Counted from the first letter of the stretch, positions 38,325-51,970 are shown. The stretch is DNA of 64,000 nt from Halomonas sp. YLGW01 (GCF_014840935.1 NZ_CP062005.1:744001-808000); one strand, 5' to 3'. The notes: generated by a model from the letters alone, not told the origin. Numbers and translations: made by a program.

Positions 38325-40607
38325 ATGCTGAGCAAAGAACTCGAACTCACGCTGAATACGGCCTTTACCGTGGCGCGCTCCAAGCGTCACGAATTCATGA
38401 CCGTCGAACACTTGCTGCTGGCGCTGTTGGACAATGCCTCCGCGGCCGATGTGCTGCGCGCCTGCGGTGCCAACCTGGACAAGCTGCGCTCGGATCTGCA
38501 GGACTTCATCAATTCCACGACACCGCTGATTCCCGAGGATCAGAGCGATCGGGAAACCCAGCCGACCCTGGGGTTCCAGCGCGTACTGCAGCGGGCGGTC
38601 TTCCATGTCCAGTCCTCCGGCAAGAGCGAGGTCACCGGCGCCAACGTGCTGGTGGCGATCTTCTCCGAGCAGGAAAGCCAGGCGGTCTACTTCCTCAAGC
38701 AGCAGAACGTGGCGCGAGTGGACGCCGTCAACTATATCGCCCACGGGATCTCCAAGGTCTCCGGGCACGGTCCGTCGCCCTCCTCCTCGCCGTCTCATGA
38801 TGCCGAGGACGCCGAAGAGGGTGTCAGTGACGGCAATGCCCATCCGCTGACCGGCTATGCCACCAATCTCAACGAGCAGGCACGCCTTGGCAAGATCGAC
38901 CCGCTGATCGGCCGCGATCATGAGCTCGAGCGCGTGGTGCAGATCCTCGCGCGCCGGCGCAAGAACAACCCGCTGCTGGTGGGCGAGGCCGGTGTGGGCA
39001 AGACCGCCATCGCTGAGGGGCTCGCCAAGCGGATCGTCGAGGAAGACGTGCCCGAGGTGATCGCCGATGCGGTGGTCTACTCGCTGGACATGGGCGCCCT
39101 GCTGGCCGGTACCAAGTACCGCGGCGACTTCGAGAAACGCCTGAAGAGCCTGCTGGCCGAACTCAAGAAGCAGCCCAACTCCATCCTCTTCATCGACGAG
39201 ATCCATACCGTGATCGGCGCCGGCGCCGCCTCCGGCGGGGTGATGGACGCGTCCAACCTGCTCAAGCCGTTGCTCTCCTCGGGGGAGTTGCGCTGCATCG
39301 GCTCGACCACCTTCCAGGAGTTCCGCGGCATCTTCGAGAAGGACCGGGCGCTGGCACGGCGTTTCCAGAAGGTCGATGTCCTGGCTCCCTCGGTCGAGGA
39401 CACCATTCGCATCCTCAAGGGGCTGCGCGGCCGCTTCGAGGAGCATCACAAGCTCAAGTACACCGATGGAGCGCTGGAGAGCGCCTCGCGGCTGGCCGAC
39501 CGGTACATCAATGATCGTCACCTGCCGGACAAGGCCATCGACGTGATCGATGAGGCCGGCGCCCACCAGCGGCTGCTGCCGCCGGAGGTGCGTGTCGATA
39601 CCATCGACGTCGATCAGGTCGAGGCGGTGGTGGCCTCTATCGCCCGGATCCCGCCGAAGAGCGTCTCGAACTCCGATCGCAAGCTGCTCGAGAACCTCGA
39701 GCGGGACCTGAAGATGCTGGTGTTCGGTCAGGACGAGGCGATCACCGGGCTGTCGGCGGCCATCAAGCTGTCTCGCGCCGGTCTCAAGTCGCCCGACAAG
39801 CCGGTGGGCAGCTTCCTGTTCAGCGGTCCCACCGGGGTCGGCAAGACCGAGGTGGCCCGCCAGCTGGCTGCTCTGATGGGCGTCGAGCTGGTGCGCTTCG
39901 ACATGTCCGAGTACATGGAGCGTCACACCGTATCGCGCTTGATCGGTGCGCCGCCGGGCTATGTCGGCTACGATCAGGGCGGCCTTTTGACCGAGGCGAT
40001 CACCAAGCAGCCACACTGCGTGCTGCTGCTCGACGAGATCGAGAAGGCGCACCCGGATGTCTTCAACCTACTGCTGCAGGTCATGGATCACGGCCGCCTG
40101 ACCGACAACAACGGCCGCGAGGCGGACTTCCGTCACGTGGTGCTGATCATGACCTCGAACGCCGGGGCCGAGCAGATCTCGCGCCGTTCCATCGGCTTCA
40201 ATCCCCAGGATCATTCGACCGATGGCATGGAGGTCATCCGCAAGACCTTCTCGCCGGAGTTCCGCAACCGCCTGGATGGCATCATCCCGTTCAGCGCGTT
40301 GCCCGCCGCGGTGGTGCGCAACGTGGTCGACAAGTTCCTGGTCGAGCTGCAGGCGCAGCTGGACGAGAAGCGCGTCCAGCTGGATGTGGCCGATGACGCC
40401 CGCGCCTGGCTGGCCGAGCGGGGCTATGACCCGGAGATGGGGGCCCGTCCGATGGCGCGCCTGATTCAGGAGAAGCTGAAGAAGCCACTGGCGGAGATGA
40501 TCCTGTTCGGCAACCTGGCCGAGCACGGCGGGGTGGTGCATGTGACCGTGGAGGAGGACAGCGACGAGTTGCATCTCGCCACCGAGGAGGAACTGGCAGA
40601 ACCCTGA
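38325..40607 (+). CDS. clpA: ATP-dependent Clp protease ATPase ClpA
   Basis: AAA+ unfoldase of ClpAP, 760 residues (E. coli 758). N-domain about 1-140, D1 with Walker A GEAGVGKT at 220-227, and D2 with GPTGVGKT at 501-508. [12 protein letters not shown] is the D1 Walker B. The ClpP-binding loop is expected near 610-625, at IGFNP, similar to the E. coli IGL. ATG 38325 is preceded by AAGGGG. Together with ClpS, Bpt and Aat it completes an N-degron route; clpP itself is not in this window. Confidence 0.95.
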   Translation: MLSKELELTLNTAFTVARSKRHEFMTVEHLLLALLDNASAADVLRACGANLDKLRSDLQDFINSTTPLIPEDQSDRETQPTLGFQRVLQRAVFHVQSSGKSEVTGANVLVAIFSEQESQAVYFLKQQNVARVDAVNYIAHGISKVSGHGPSPSSSPSHDAEDAEEGVSDGNAHPLTGYATNLNEQARLGKIDPLIGRDHELERVVQILARRRKNNPLLVGEAGVGKTAIAEGLAKRIVEEDVPEVIADAVVYSLDMGALLAGTKYRGDFEKRLKSLLAELKKQPNSILFIDEIHTVIGAGAASGGVMDASNLLKPLLSSGELRCIGSTTFQEFRGIFEKDRALARRFQKVDVLAPSVEDTIRILKGLRGRFEEHHKLKYTDGALESASRLADRYINDRHLPDKAIDVIDEAGAHQRLLPPEVRVDTIDVDQVEAVVASIARIPPKSVSNSDRKLLENLERDLKMLVFGQDEAITGLSAAIKLSRAGLKSPDKPVGSFLFSGPTGVGKTEVARQLAALMGVELVRFDMSEYMERHTVSRLIGAPPGYVGYDQGGLLTEAITKQPHCVLLLDEIEKAHPDVFNLLLQVMDHGRLTDNNGREADFRHVVLIMTSNAGAEQISRRSIGFNPQDHSTDGMEVIRKTFSPEFRNRLDGIIPFSALPAAVVRNVVDKFLVELQAQLDEKRVQLDVADDARAWLAERGYDPEMGARPMARLIQEKLKKPLAEMILFGNLAEHGGVVHVTVEEDSDELHLATEEELAEP

Positions 40608-40632
40608 GTCCTGAAGAGAGTCCGGGAAAGGC

Positions 40633-40701
40633 GGGTGGTGCCGGGTATATAACCGGCTACCACCGACCGGCGCCCTGTCTGATGACGGGGCGTCTTTTTT
40701 T
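40633..40701 (+). terminator. Tandem hairpins ending clpA
   Basis: A first hairpin (about 40633-40664, GGTGGT...ACCACC with one bulge) is followed by a second: CGCCCTGTC (40671-40679) with GACGGGGCG (40684-40692), one G-U pair, TGAT loop and a T7 tract at 40695-40701. The second is a textbook terminator. Confidence 0.88.
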
Positions 40702-40773
40702 GGCCGGTCGGTTGGCGAAAGCAGCGCGGGGCATGGCCTCGCGGGTCAGGCAGGGAGCCTGGCGAGGAAGCGC

Positions 40774-40992
40774 TTAACGGGAACGGTAGACGATGCGGCC
40801 CTTGGACAGGTCGTAGGGGGTCAGCTCGACCTTGACCTTGTCGCCGGTGAGGATACGGATGTAGTTCTTGCGCATCTTGCCCGAGATGTGGGCGGTAACG
40901 ACGTGACCGTTTTCCAGTTCGACGCGGAACATGGTGTTGGGCAGCGTATCGACGATGACGCCTTCCATTTCGATATGGTCTTCACGAGCCAT
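40774..40992 (-). CDS. infA: Translation initiation factor IF-1
   Basis: 72-residue OB-fold protein binding the 30S A-site. The whole sequence is typical: [38 protein letters not shown] and [18 protein letters not shown]. It lies between convergent clpA and the upstream bpt on its own strand, 190 nt after bpt. This clpA-infA-bpt-aat order is shared with Pseudomonas. Confidence 0.97.
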   Translation of the reverse strand: MAREDHIEMEGVIVDTLPNTMFRVELENGHVVTAHISGKMRKNYIRILTGDKVKVELTPYDLSKGRIVYRSR

Positions 40993-41182
40993 ATAGGCAT
41001 TTCCTCATGATGGTTTTAGCAAAGCGATGTGTCGACGGTGACCGTGCCGGTGGCATCGCGGCCGGAACGGCCGGAATTGGGACGGCAATGGCTGGCACCG
41101 ATCATCAATATAGCGCGGTATTGTGCCGTATGCCGGACGTCAAGGCAAAACATGCCGTGCTCAGAAGATCAGAGGTGGGGCG

Positions 41183-41923
41183 TCATGGGGTCGGGATCGT
41201 CCTCCGCCAGACCCGACCATCGAGATATTCCAGCGGCTGGAAGTGGCGCTTGTAGTCCATCTTGCGGCATTCGCGAATCCAGTAGCCCAGATAGACATGG
41301 GGCAGGTCCTCGGTGGCGGCCCGCTCGATCAGGCTCAGAATCGCGAAGGTGCCCAGCGAACGGCGGGCGAGGGCCGGCGAGGGATCGAAAAAGGTATAGA
41401 TGGCGGAGAGGCCATGACCCAGTCGGTCGATGGCGGTGACGGCCACCAGTCGGCCGCCGAGGCGGAACTCCAGCAGACGGGCGTAGGCATGATCCAGCGT
41501 CAGGAAGGTGCGGTACTGCTCATGGCTCGGGGGGAACATGTCGCCGTCGGCATGGCGTTCCCGAACGTAGCGAGCATAGAGCGCATAGTGCTCGGGGTCG
41601 TAACGGGCATCGCGCTCGGTAAGGGTTAGGTCGGCATTGCGATGCATGAGCCGGCGCTGGCTTCGGCCGGGGGCGAAGTCCTCAACCGGAATGCGCACCG
41701 AGACGCAGGCGCGACAGCCCTCACAATGGGGCCGGTAGAGATGACGACCGCTGCGGCGGAAACCCAGCAGGGCCAGGGTGTCGTAGATCCCTTGCCCGGG
41801 GGCTTCCTGAGGATCCAGGAAGAGTGTGGTCGCCTCCTGGCCCGCCAGGTAGCTGCAGGCATGGGGGACCGTGAGGAAGAATCGCAGATCCCGAACCGGT
41901 TGTTGCGGAGCGCGACTGCTCAC
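41183..41923 (-). CDS. bpt: Aspartate/glutamate leucyltransferase Bpt
   Basis: Transfers Leu from Leu-tRNA to proteins with N-terminal Asp or Glu, creating N-degrons for ClpS. About 246 residues. Seen: the N-terminal ATE half with CSYLAGQEATTLFLDP, the zinc-like/Cys motif RPHCEGCRACVSVR, and the ATE C-terminal domain ending YLGYWIRECRKMDYKRHFQPLEYL. GTG 41923 has GGGGG 7 nt before it; the in-frame TTG at 41929 overlaps the aat stop and is an alternative. The two transferases are translationally coupled. Confidence 0.93.
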   Translation of the reverse strand: MSSRAPQQPVRDLRFFLTVPHACSYLAGQEATTLFLDPQEAPGQGIYDTLALLGFRRSGRHLYRPHCEGCRACVSVRIPVEDFAPGRSQRRLMHRNADLTLTERDARYDPEHYALYARYVRERHADGDMFPPSHEQYRTFLTLDHAYARLLEFRLGGRLVAVTAIDRLGHGLSAIYTFFDPSPALARRSLGTFAILSLIERAATEDLPHVYLGYWIRECRKMDYKRHFQPLEYLDGRVWRRTIPTP

Positions 41924-41925
41924 GT

Positions 41926-42651
41926 TCAACGGCCCCCTTCGTCAATGGTGCCACCGACGGAAACCTCCGGGGGCATCTGCGGTGCAATGCCCTCTTCCCC
42001 TCGGATGTATTGATCAAGATAGTCGATGAACTCCTGGCGAGCGATCTCCCGCGCGCCCATGCTGGCCAGGTGCGGGGTATGCATCTGGCAGTCGATCAGG
42101 CCACCGCCAAGCGCCTGGAGGTGGCGTGCCAGTTGCACCAGGGCGGTCTTGGAGGCATCCGGCTCCCGGCTGAACATCGATTCGCCGAAGAACATCCGCC
42201 CCATGCCGACGCCGTACAGGCCGCCGACCAGCCGGTCGTTGCGCCAGACCTCTATCGAGTGGGCATAGCCCAGGGCATGCAGCTCACCATAGGCCTCGCG
42301 CATCGCATCGCCGATCCAGGTGCCCTCATCGGCGGCGCGGGGCGCGGCGCAGGCCGCGATGACCGCCGGGAAGTCGTGGTTCCAGGTCACGGTGAAGCCT
42401 GCGTTGCGCAGCCGTTTGGACAGACTGCGGCGAATGCGGATCTCGTCGGGAAACAGCACCATGCGCGGGCTGGGGCTCCACCACAGGATCGGCTGATCGT
42501 CGCTGAACCAGGGAAAGATGCCGCGCCGGTACGCCTCGATCAGCCAGTCGGAGGTGAGGGCGCCGCCCGCCGCGAGCAGGCCGTCCGGTTCATCGAGCGC
42601 CTGGGCGAGCGAAGGGAAGTGTACGGGAGCGGTGGGCAACCAGGGCAGCAT
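41926..42651 (-). CDS. aat: Leucyl/phenylalanyl-tRNA-protein transferase Aat
   Basis: Adds Leu or Phe to N-terminal Lys/Arg, making primary N-degrons. 241 residues. Conserved blocks: LLAAGGALTSDWLIEAYRRGIFPWF (25 residues split by the family), WWSPSPRMVLFP, GTWIGDAMREAYGELHALGYAHSIEVW, and FGESMFSREPDASKTAL with GLIDCQMHTPHLASMGA. Its stop is at or next to the bpt start. Divergent from ftsK across 218 nt with no trxB gene. Confidence 0.95.
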   Translation of the reverse strand: MLPWLPTAPVHFPSLAQALDEPDGLLAAGGALTSDWLIEAYRRGIFPWFSDDQPILWWSPSPRMVLFPDEIRIRRSLSKRLRNAGFTVTWNHDFPAVIAACAAPRAADEGTWIGDAMREAYGELHALGYAHSIEVWRNDRLVGGLYGVGMGRMFFGESMFSREPDASKTALVQLARHLQALGGGLIDCQMHTPHLASMGAREIARQEFIDYLDQYIRGEEGIAPQMPPEVSVGGTIDEGGR

Positions 42652-42869
42652 GGCGAAGGCGTGTTCGTCGGTCGAAGGGAAAGATTCATGTCAGTGTGAC
42701 GGGGTTCGTGACCCGCCTCAAGCCTTGCATGGCCTCGCCTGACCGAGGTGTCGGCCTGGTGGGCGGGAAGAGTGGTCTGGCCCCTGTGCCCTGACCCCAA
42801 GGCTCGGTATCATGCCTGTCGATGTAGGACACACGAAGACGCCATAGATGGCGCAAGGGGAAAGGCGAC

Positions 42870-46208
<3,339 letters not shown>

Positions 46209-46214
46209 CGCTGT

Positions 46215-46317
46215 CCCTCCGTTGCGGAGGGCCTGGCCAGAACACCAAACCGCAGAGCCTTCAGCGAAACATGCAGCAAACAAGGAAGGCACGGCGCCGG
46301 GGCAACCCGGTGCCGTG
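46215..46317 (+). other. Two hairpins between ftsK and lolA
   Basis: CCCTCCG-TTG-CGGAGGG (46215-46231) is followed by a 12-bp stem at 46290-46301 / 46306-46317 with a GCAA tetraloop and one G-U pair. No T-tract follows either. They may protect mRNA ends or partly end ftsK transcription ahead of lolA. Confidence 0.5.
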
Positions 46318-46400
46318 ACGCCGGTCTTAGTGGTGCGTCCTTGCAGGATGCACGCGCAGACGGAACATATTCGCCGGCCACGGCCGGTCAAGGAGACGCC

Positions 46401-47030
46401 ATGACACCGACACGCCTTGCTACCTTCGGCTTCGCCCTGATGATGCCGCTCTCGGCGCTGGCCGATGAAGGCGCCGAGCGCCTGACGCAGCTGCTCGAGC
46501 CGATCAACACCTATGCCGCCGATTTCGAGCAGCAGATCCTCGACGGTAGCGGTCAGCGCCTGCAGCAGGCCAGCGGTCGCATGTGGCTGTCGCGTCCGGG
46601 GCGCTTCCGCTGGGAGGTCGAGTCCCCCTACCGTCAGGTGGTGGTGTCCGACGGTGACGACGTCTATCTGCATGACCCCGACCTGGAGCAGGTCACCGTG
46701 CAGCCGCTGGATACCCGGGTCACCCATACCCCGGCGCTGCTGCTCTCGGGCAGCGCCGATGAGCTCACCGCGAACTATGACGTCGAGCGCCGTCAGCAGG
46801 GCACCGCGGAGACCTTCATTCTCGAGCCCCACAGCCCGGATACCCTCTTCGAGGAGCTCTCGCTGACCTTCTATGCCGAGGAGCTCGGCATGCTGCAGAT
46901 GACCGACAGCACCGGCCAGCGCACGGCCATCGCCTTCGATGACGTGGCGCAGAACGGTGCCATCGATGACGCACGTTTCGCCTTCGAGATTCCCGAGGGT
47001 GCCGACGTGATCCGCGAGACCGCCCGCTAG
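46401..47030 (+). CDS. lolA: Outer-membrane lipoprotein carrier LolA
   Basis: Periplasmic chaperone taking lipoproteins from LolCDE to LolB. 209 residues with a signal peptide (about 1-22, LSALADEG). Family blocks: ADFEQQILDGSGQRLQQASGRMWLSRPGRFRW (32 residues in all) and SPYRQVVVSDGDDVYLHDPDLEQV, matching LolA's hydrophobic cavity strands. ATG 46401 has AAGGAGA. Its position after ftsK and before convergent rarA is conserved in Pseudomonas and E. coli. Confidence 0.94.
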   Translation: MTPTRLATFGFALMMPLSALADEGAERLTQLLEPINTYAADFEQQILDGSGQRLQQASGRMWLSRPGRFRWEVESPYRQVVVSDGDDVYLHDPDLEQVTVQPLDTRVTHTPALLLSGSADELTANYDVERRQQGTAETFILEPHSPDTLFEELSLTFYAEELGMLQMTDSTGQRTAIAFDDVAQNGAIDDARFAFEIPEGADVIRETAR

Positions 47031-47113
47031 GGCGAGGTCCAGCGGTGGTCGAGGGGCAGGCTGCTCGACCACCGAGCGTCCCGCTTGCAAGGCCTGCCGA
47101 TGTCAAGACACAC

Positions 47114-47148
47114 CAACAGCCCCTGCGCCTGACGGCCAGGGGCTGTTG
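47114..47148. terminator. Bidirectional terminator, lolA / rarA
   Basis: CAACAGCCCCTG (47114-47125) pairs perfectly with CAGGGGCTGTTG (47137-47148); the loop can add three more pairs. The T-tails are short. Confidence 0.7.
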
Positions 47149-47154
47149 CATGAA

Positions 47155-48492
47155 TCAGTCCTGCTGGTCGGCTTGGGCGTCGCGGGCGGCACGCCAGTCG
47201 AGAATCTGCTTGAAGCGCTTCTCCTGGCCATACTCGGTGGGAGTATAGAGGTGGGCGCGTGGCGCGCCCTCCGGCCAGCAGTCGTGGGATGACCCGGCCG
47301 GGTAGCCCTCCGGCTCATGATGGGCGTAGCGATAGCCCTGGCCGTGGCCGAGGGATTCCATCAGCTTGGTGGGGGCATTGCGCAGGTAGCTCGGCACTTC
47401 GAGGGTCGGGTGCGCGGCAGCCAAGGCCTTGGCCTGCTTCCAGGCCTGGTCGATGGCGTTGCTCTTGGGCGCCGCGGCCAGATGAATGGCCGCCTGGGCA
47501 ATGGCCCGCTGTCCCTCGTAGTCCCCCAGGCGCAGGTAGGCATCCCAGGCGGCCATCACCAACGGCAGCGCCCGCGGGTCGGCATTGCCGACATCTTCCG
47601 AGGCGATCGCCGCCAGGCGCCGGATCACGTCCAGCGGGTCGCCGCCGCCCTGGGTGAATTGGGCAATATAGAGCAGCGCCGCATCGACCCGTGAGGAGCG
47701 GATCGACTTGTGGATGGCCGAGAGCAGGTCATAGAAGTGATCGCCCTGCTTATCGAAGGCGCTGGCCTGGTGACCGAGCACCTCGGCGAGGCCCTCCTTC
47801 TCGAGCCGCTCGCCGTCGCCGTCGGGAAGGGTGAAGTCGCAGGCTGTCTCGAGGAGGCCCAGCGCCCGGCGGGCATCGCCGCCGGCGGCATGGGCCAGCA
47901 GCCTGAGCACCTCATCCTCGGCGTGGATGCGCCGCGCCCCCAGGCCGCGCTCGCGATCCTCGAGGGCCTGGCGCAGCACATCGAGCAGTTCCGCCTCATC
48001 CAGCGCCTTGAGCACATAGACCCGGGCCCGGGAGAGCAGCGCCGAGTTGACCTCGAAGGAGGGGTTCTCGGTGGTGGCGCCGATCAGCGTCAAGAGCCCC
48101 GATTCCACATGGGGCAGCAGGGCATCCTGCTGGCTCTTGTTGAGGCGGTGGATCTCGTCGAGGAACAGTAGCGTGCCGCGATTCTGGCCCTGAGCCACGC
48201 CGGCCCGCTCCACGGATGCACGGATATCCTTGACCCCCGCCATCACCGCCGACAGGTGCTCGAGCTCGGCACCGGATTCGTGAGCCAGGATCTCGGCCAG
48301 GGTGGTCTTGCCGACGCCCGGAGGGCCCCACAGGATCATCGAGCGCACCGTGGCGGTTTCGACCATGCGTCGCAGCGGCTTGCCGGGGCCGACCAGGGCC
48401 TGCTGGCCGATGTAGTCGCTCAGCTGGCGCGGGCGCATCCGGTAGGCCAGGGGGGCATGCTCCTTGGCGTGCTGCTGGCTGAAGAGATCCAT
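47155..48492 (-). CDS. rarA: Replication-associated recombination protein RarA (MgsA)
   Basis: AAA+ ATPase of the RarA/Mgs1/WRNIP1 family, acting at stalled replication forks. 445 residues. Walker [10 protein letters not shown] at about 57-65, Walker [17 protein letters not shown], sensor 1 [12 protein letters not shown], and the C-terminal tetramer domain with [16 protein letters not shown] and MASDVGN-type [11 protein letters not shown]. Ribosome site AGGA before ATG. An AT-rich patch near 48540-48560 probably holds the promoter. Confidence 0.94.
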   Translation of the reverse strand: MDLFSQQHAKEHAPLAYRMRPRQLSDYIGQQALVGPGKPLRRMVETATVRSMILWGPPGVGKTTLAEILAHESGAELEHLSAVMAGVKDIRASVERAGVAQGQNRGTLLFLDEIHRLNKSQQDALLPHVESGLLTLIGATTENPSFEVNSALLSRARVYVLKALDEAELLDVLRQALEDRERGLGARRIHAEDEVLRLLAHAAGGDARRALGLLETACDFTLPDGDGERLEKEGLAEVLGHQASAFDKQGDHFYDLLSAIHKSIRSSRVDAALLYIAQFTQGGGDPLDVIRRLAAIASEDVGNADPRALPLVMAAWDAYLRLGDYEGQRAIAQAAIHLAAAPKSNAIDQAWKQAKALAAAHPTLEVPSYLRNAPTKLMESLGHGQGYRYAHHEPEGYPAGSSHDCWPEGAPRAHLYTPTEYGQEKRFKQILDWRAARDAQADQQD

Positions 48493-48883
48493 GATGGGCA
48501 GGTCCTGTGACGAGAGGATTCGGCGTCGCCTTTCAGCACTAATAAATATAAATATATAGCTGATGGCGCTAGGCAGACTGACAGTGGAGGCACTAGGGTT
48601 AGATATTCTAGGCTGACTGCAGGCCGGTCACCAACGTCGTGCCTGATAGAGAAGCATGCACAGAGGCGTCTGGAACCTCCAACTGGAGTATCAGAGAGGC
48701 GGCCGAGATCCTCGCCGCCCATTCGTCTGCGTCACCTGAGCCGGCTTGTATGATGTTCCCCATGGATGAGAAAGACACGGACGGTCAGCGATGCCCACGC
48801 CGCTTGATCATCGAACCCGGAGACGCTCGGAGAATCCAATGACAATACAGACGTTCGCCCCGGACAGCACAGGAGGTCCCGTC
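48493..48883. other. Divergent spacer, rarA / hemerythrin gene
   Basis: 391 bp with no convincing gene. An AT-only-like stretch near 48540-48561 (TAAATATAAATATATAG) stands out in the GC-rich setting and suits a rarA promoter or UP element. In-frame codons at 48791 and 48839 could extend the hemerythrin gene, but a better ribosome site supports 48884. Confidence 0.4.
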
Positions 48884-49435
48884 ATGCCGATGCTGAATCA
48901 ATTGCGCCTGGACCACGCCAACATGGCGCGTCTGCTGCATGTACTGCAGCTCAAACACAAGACGCTGGCGGAGGGGGAGCGGCCTGATTTCCAGCTGGTG
49001 CGCGAGGTGGTGGATTACATCCTCGATTACATGGACGGCTTCACCGTGCCCCTGGAAAGGGTCTTCGGTCAGGAGTTGATGGACAAGGCGCCCGAAGCCC
49101 AGGGGCTCAGCGAGCGACTGGCCGATAATTACCATGCCCTGCACGAGCGCCTGATGCGCCTCTCGCAGGACCTGGACATGGTGCTGATGGACGTGGCGAT
49201 TCCCATGGATCGCTTCGCCGATGATCTGGGGGCCTATCTCGAGGCGCACCGCGCCTACCTGCGGGACGAGCGCGAGGAGCTCTTTCCGCTGATTCGTGAA
49301 CACTTCGATGACGAGGCTCTGAAGAAACTCGCAGAGTCCCTTCCCGAAGGGGCGACGGCCAAGCTCGAGAGCCTGCAGGAGGCCTACCCGGATCTCTATG
49401 CCGAGCTCTGCGCGGCGCCGGATCCGATGGTCTGA
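48884..49435 (+). CDS. Hemerythrin HHE domain protein
   Basis: 183-residue four-helix-bundle protein likely binding a non-haem di-iron centre. Candidate ligands: His in RLDHANMARLLHVL, Glu in VPLERVFGQE, His in YHALHERL, and HRAYLRDEREELFPLI in the last helix. This resembles Pseudomonas hemerythrin-like HHE proteins that start MPMLNQLRLDH. AGGAGGT 6 nt before ATG 48884 decides the start. An O2, NO or iron role is inferred from family. Confidence 0.85.
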   Translation: MPMLNQLRLDHANMARLLHVLQLKHKTLAEGERPDFQLVREVVDYILDYMDGFTVPLERVFGQELMDKAPEAQGLSERLADNYHALHERLMRLSQDLDMVLMDVAIPMDRFADDLGAYLEAHRAYLRDEREELFPLIREHFDDEALKKLAESLPEGATAKLESLQEAYPDLYAELCAAPDPMV

Positions 49436-49536
49436 TCGGTGGCGTAGGCGGCGATACCTCGCTGTCGGTCGGTGGCGCCGGCTTCTTCCGAGCCCTTCAG
49501 CGACGGCTGTGACAATAGACCCGCAAGCGGTTGCGT

Positions 49537-49569
49537 CCGCCCGGCCATCTGGCCGGGCGGCGGTCTTTT
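49537..49569 (+). terminator. Terminator of the hemerythrin gene
   Basis: CCGCCCGGCC (49537-49546) pairs perfectly with GGCCGGGCGG (49551-49560), ATCT loop, then CGGTCTTTTT. Confidence 0.9.
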
Positions 49570-49835
49570 TGCGGGCGCAAGGCCTGTCAGGGGCTCGGCC
49601 CTAGACCTGCGGCTGGGGTAGAATGCCCCTCCGATGGAGCCAGCCCCGAGTCGTCGTGCCCAAGTGGTCGTCGACCCGCATGCTGACTCGGGCTCGAGCG
49701 CCGCAGCTCGGTCGCCGGAGCCCTTTGCAACCCGTCAACACAGGTCACCATGAACGGCCGTCGAGAGCGCTCAGCCGGCGTGTCCTGCGGTGCCCAGGAG
49801 TCCCAGTCCATGCAGCCGATCAAGGGCCGTCGCGC
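49570..49835 (+). other. murI: Spacer and probable leader ahead of murI
   Basis: With 49436-49536 this is a 400-nt stretch without a gene. TAGAAT at 49618-49623 is a possible -10. A 9-codon frame starts at ATG 49810 and its TGA overlaps the murI ATG. The open frame from 49623 into murI lacks any recognisable protein. Confidence 0.35.
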
Positions 49836-50630
49836 ATGAGCGGTCCGATACTGATCTTCGATTCCGGTGTCGGTGGCCTGTCGGTGGTCGCCGCCATTCG
49901 CCGCCGCCTGCCCGAGGTGGCGCTTGGCTATGCCTGCGACAATGCCATGCTGCCCTACGGCACCAAGCCCGATGACTGGCTGGTGGCCCGCATTCTGGAT
50001 GTCTGCCAGGCGGCGGTGGCGGCAAGCCACGCCAGCGCCCTGGTGGTGGCCTGCAATACCGCCAGCACCCTGGCCCTCGAGGCCCTGCGCGCCTGCCTGA
50101 CGATTCCGGTCATCGGCACCGTGCCGGCCATCAAGCCGGCGGCCGCGGCCAGTGCCAGTGGTCATCTGGCGCTGCTGGCCACCTCGGCGACGGTGCATCG
50201 CCCTTATACGCGGCGCCTGATCGAGGACTTCGCCGGTGACTGCGAGGTGATGCGGGTGGCCGCCGATCCCCTGGTCGCCCAGGCCGAGCAACGGCTGGCC
50301 GGCGAGCCGGTGGACGCCGGGGTGGTCGCCGACTGCCTGGCGCCGCTGTGGACGGACCCAGCACTGGATACCGTGGTGCTGGGTTGCACGCATTTTCCGC
50401 TGCTGGCGGCTGAGCTCGCCTCGGCGGCGCCGCGCCCGATCCACTGGATCGACTCGGGGGACGCCATCGCTCGCCGCGTCGCGCAGGTAGTCGCGCCGCT
50501 GCCTCGCGGCGAAGGCGCCGGGGCGGCCTGGGTGACCGCGCCGAGCGAGGCCCTGGCCGCGGCGCTAGCAGGCTATGGCTTCGCCACCCCGCAAGGGCTC
50601 GTCCCGGCGACGACCGCCTTCGAGGCCTGA
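49836..50630 (+). CDS. murI: Glutamate racemase MurI
   Basis: Makes D-glutamate for peptidoglycan by cofactor-free racemisation, 264 residues. N-terminal IFDSGVGGLSV carries the catalytic-site Asp-Ser; catalytic Cys residues are in VVACNTAS (about 73) and VLGCTHFP (about 185). ATG 49836 is chosen because conserved sequence starts there; AAGGG lies ~10 nt before. Followed by trmA after 73 nt. Confidence 0.93.
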   Translation: MSGPILIFDSGVGGLSVVAAIRRRLPEVALGYACDNAMLPYGTKPDDWLVARILDVCQAAVAASHASALVVACNTASTLALEALRACLTIPVIGTVPAIKPAAAASASGHLALLATSATVHRPYTRRLIEDFAGDCEVMRVAADPLVAQAEQRLAGEPVDAGVVADCLAPLWTDPALDTVVLGCTHFPLLAAELASAAPRPIHWIDSGDAIARRVAQVVAPLPRGEGAGAAWVTAPSEALAAALAGYGFATPQGLVPATTAFEA

Positions 50631-50703
50631 GCCGATCACGGCATCCCGATGTTGCCCCCGTTAGCCATTCGATAGACCCATTTTCGACTCACAAGGAGAC
50701 TCC

Positions 50704-51810
50704 GTGGCCGTACCCGTTGTCGACCCCGCTCGCTACGGCGAGCAACTCGAGGCCAAGCGCCAGCGCATCATCACCCAGTTCGCGCACCTGGCGACGCCTG
50801 AGCTCGAGGTCTTCGCCTCGCCGGCGAGCCATTACCGGATGCGCTGCGAGTTCCGCATCTGGCGCGAGGGCGACGAGCTCTTTTATGCCATGTTCGAACC
50901 CGACCCCGAGCGCCCCGACCGCAAGCGCCCGGTGCGGGTCGACCAGTTCCCGGTGGCCAGCGAGCGGATCAATGCCCTGATGCCGGCGCTGCTCGATGCG
51001 GTGCGCGCGGATCCAGTGCTGGGCCGCAAGCTGTTCCAGGTCGATTTTCTCACCACCTTGTCCGGTGAGGCGCTGATCACGCTGATCTATCACCGCCCCC
51101 TGGGCGAGGACTGGGAAGCCGCGGCGCGGGCCCTGGAGCAGAGGCTCGGGGTGATGATCATCGGCCGCTCGCGCAAGCAGCGCCTGGTGCTTAGCCGGAA
51201 TCATGTCTGGGAACGGCTCACCGTCGAGGGCCGCGAGCTTGCCTACCAGCAGGTCGAGAACAGCTTCACCCAGCCCAATGCCGCCATCTGCCAGTCGATG
51301 CTGACCTGGGCGCGGAACGTGACGCGGGAAAGCCAGGACGGCGACCTGGTCGAGCTGTACTGTGGCAATGGCAACTTCACGGTGGCGCTGGCCGAGAACT
51401 TTCGCCGCGTGCTGGCCACCGAGATCTCGCGGACGTCGGTGGCCTCGGCCAAGGCCAATCTCGCGGCCAACGCCGTCGATAACGTGCATGTGGCGCGGAT
51501 GTCCGCCGAGGAATTCGCCCTGGCCCTGAAGGGCGAGAAGGGCGGTCGTCGGGTGGCCGAGATGGGCCTTGACGACTACGATTTCTCTACCGTACTGGTG
51601 GACCCGCCCCGCGCGGGCCTCGATGACGAGAGCTGCGATCAGGTCAGTGGCTACGACCGCATCGTCTATATTTCCTGCAATCCGGATACCCTTTTGGATA
51701 ACCTGGCGCGCCTGACCCGGACCCATGACATCACGCGCTTCGCCCTGTTCGATCAGTTCCCCTGGACCCACCACTGCGAGTGTGGGGTGCTGCTCGAGCG
51801 CCGGGCATGA
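50704..51810 (+). CDS. trmA: tRNA (uracil-5-)-methyltransferase TrmA
   Basis: SAM-dependent enzyme making m5U54 in tRNA, 368 residues (E. coli 366). The SAM site reads LVELYCGNGNFTVALA, the catalytic Cys is in VYISCNPDTLLDNL, and the general base Glu is in the HHCECGVLLERR tail. No TRAM or Fe-S domain, as in TrmA. GTG start with AAGGAG 6 nt before. Confidence 0.94.
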   Translation: MAVPVVDPARYGEQLEAKRQRIITQFAHLATPELEVFASPASHYRMRCEFRIWREGDELFYAMFEPDPERPDRKRPVRVDQFPVASERINALMPALLDAVRADPVLGRKLFQVDFLTTLSGEALITLIYHRPLGEDWEAAARALEQRLGVMIIGRSRKQRLVLSRNHVWERLTVEGRELAYQQVENSFTQPNAAICQSMLTWARNVTRESQDGDLVELYCGNGNFTVALAENFRRVLATEISRTSVASAKANLAANAVDNVHVARMSAEEFALALKGEKGGRRVAEMGLDDYDFSTVLVDPPRAGLDDESCDQVSGYDRIVYISCNPDTLLDNLARLTRTHDITRFALFDQFPWTHHCECGVLLERRA

Positions 51811-51970
51811 AGTCAAGGACCGATGCGTAACTGACATGCTCCATGACAAAGGGTTAATACAGTGGGGGCGCCTTCCGCACTCACGTATCCTGAAGGTCTC
51901 CATGACCGTCATGGCCGAGTCTACGACTATCCCGCCGACCCTGGAGGGTCGGTGTCAGCCGAGGTGATTG

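Noticed and set aside
49623-49835. An N-terminal extension of murI
   Set aside because: The extra 71 codons have no MurI similarity, include a terminator-proximal region and lack a ribosome site.
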